A DNA stretch of 20,661 bases from positions 1-20,661 of IMG/VR virus record IMGVR_UViG_3300017917_003348; one strand, given 5' to 3'. Below the pieces are notes generated by a model, which saw nothing but the letters and a program-made list of their open reading frames with translations, had not been told where the DNA came from and searched no databases. Below, in pieces: positions 20,440 through 20,661 of this stretch. The stretch comes from a virus. The position numbers were made by a program, and so were the translations under genes. Within the stretch, counting starts at the first letter, position 1; the number at the start of each line of letters is the position of its first letter.

Positions 20440-20661
20440 ATGAACAAACGATTTTTAGAACTAGCAAAACAAGCAGGATTGAAATTTTCAAGTGAAGATT
20501 CACTTAGCCCTATGGAGCAAAAATTCGCTGAGTTGATTATTCAGGAATGTAATCGGGCTGTGCTGGAAGTGCCGTGTTACTACAAAGATTACCGGAGTCA
20601 AATTGAAGAGGTAACTATTAATGACTGTGCTCGGGCGGTGCTTGAACATTTCGGAGTTGAA
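20440..20661 (+). CDS. Conserved small phage protein, cut by the window end
   Basis: The frame is open from ATG 20440 to the window edge (74 codons). It reads MNKRFLELAKQAGLKFSSE, then MEQKFAELIIQECNRAVLE and later DCARAVLEHFGV. The pattern FAELIIQECxxAV followed by a C-terminal helix ending in HFG is common in small tailed-phage hypotheticals, with no known function. It has its own promoter. The RBS is weak (AGGAATG, 20429-20435). Confidence 0.78.
   Translation, partial: MNKRFLELAKQAGLKFSSEDSLSPMEQKFAELIIQECNRAVLEVPCYYKDYRSQIEEVTINDCARAVLEHFGVE

Noticed and set aside
1-20661. tRNA genes, CRISPR arrays, insertion sequences, integrase att sites
   Set aside because: No cloverleaf, spaced direct repeats, transposase motifs or integrase were seen on reading both strands by eye; a tRNA scan was not possible.

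Overview
The window reads as a stretch of an AT-rich, tightly packed double-stranded DNA phage genome of the T4-like myovirus type. This rests on several things seen together. Short genes are mostly on one strand and are chained by ATGA/TTGA stop-start overlaps. There is an ATP-dependent DNA ligase, a T4 RNase H/FEN-type 5'-3' exonuclease and a Seg-like GIY-YIG homing endonuclease. Many small proteins belong to families I know only from phages. Exact TATAAATA late-promoter boxes lie beside strong sigma70-type TTGACA-N16/17-TATAAT promoters. No tRNA, rRNA, CRISPR array or structural gene was seen. A secreted Ala/Lys/Pro-rich protein (14324) resembles small periplasmic proteins common in Burkholderiales. 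A betaproteobacterial, perhaps freshwater, host is therefore possible, but this is inference.

Region 1 (1-5902, + strand) is a metabolic and modification block. It holds a small Cys-rich membrane protein, a cytidylyltransferase-like protein, a P-loop kinase/nucleotidyltransferase fusion, queD and queE (7-deazaguanine pathway), two small conserved proteins, a GT4-type glycosyltransferase and a GalE-like epimerase. Most neighbours overlap, so the block is probably one or two operons. The sugar and deazaguanine genes suggest nucleotide or DNA modification, or surface glycosylation. A possible pseudoknot leader precedes queD.

Region 2 (5892-8802) has a gene-product-88-like protein on the minus strand, convergent with the epimerase. 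It is divergent from a UV-damage endonuclease gene (uvsE), and a perfect 16-bp palindrome lies in the promoter region between them. A conserved small phage protein follows uvsE.

Region 3 (8806-11017) is a three-gene overlapping cassette: a ParB/DGQHR-like protein, a GIY-YIG-like protein and an unidentified protein. It is preceded by a promoter and a terminator-like hairpin that would form the very 5' end of its transcript.

Region 4 (10998-14762) starts with the exonuclease under its own promoter. A run of small overlapping hypothetical genes follows, then the secreted Ala/Lys-rich protein, then a conserved gene whose start codon is unclear.

Region 5 (14764-18122) is a series of small genes with the clearest regulation in the window: two late TATAAATA boxes, three strong sigma70-type promoters and two hairpin terminators. 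Region 6 (18001-20661) holds the DNA ligase gene, with a consensus promoter inside the preceding gene. A minus-strand homing endonuclease overlaps the ligase 3' end and appears to sit between the ligase and its terminator. A final promoter and a gene cut by the window end follow.
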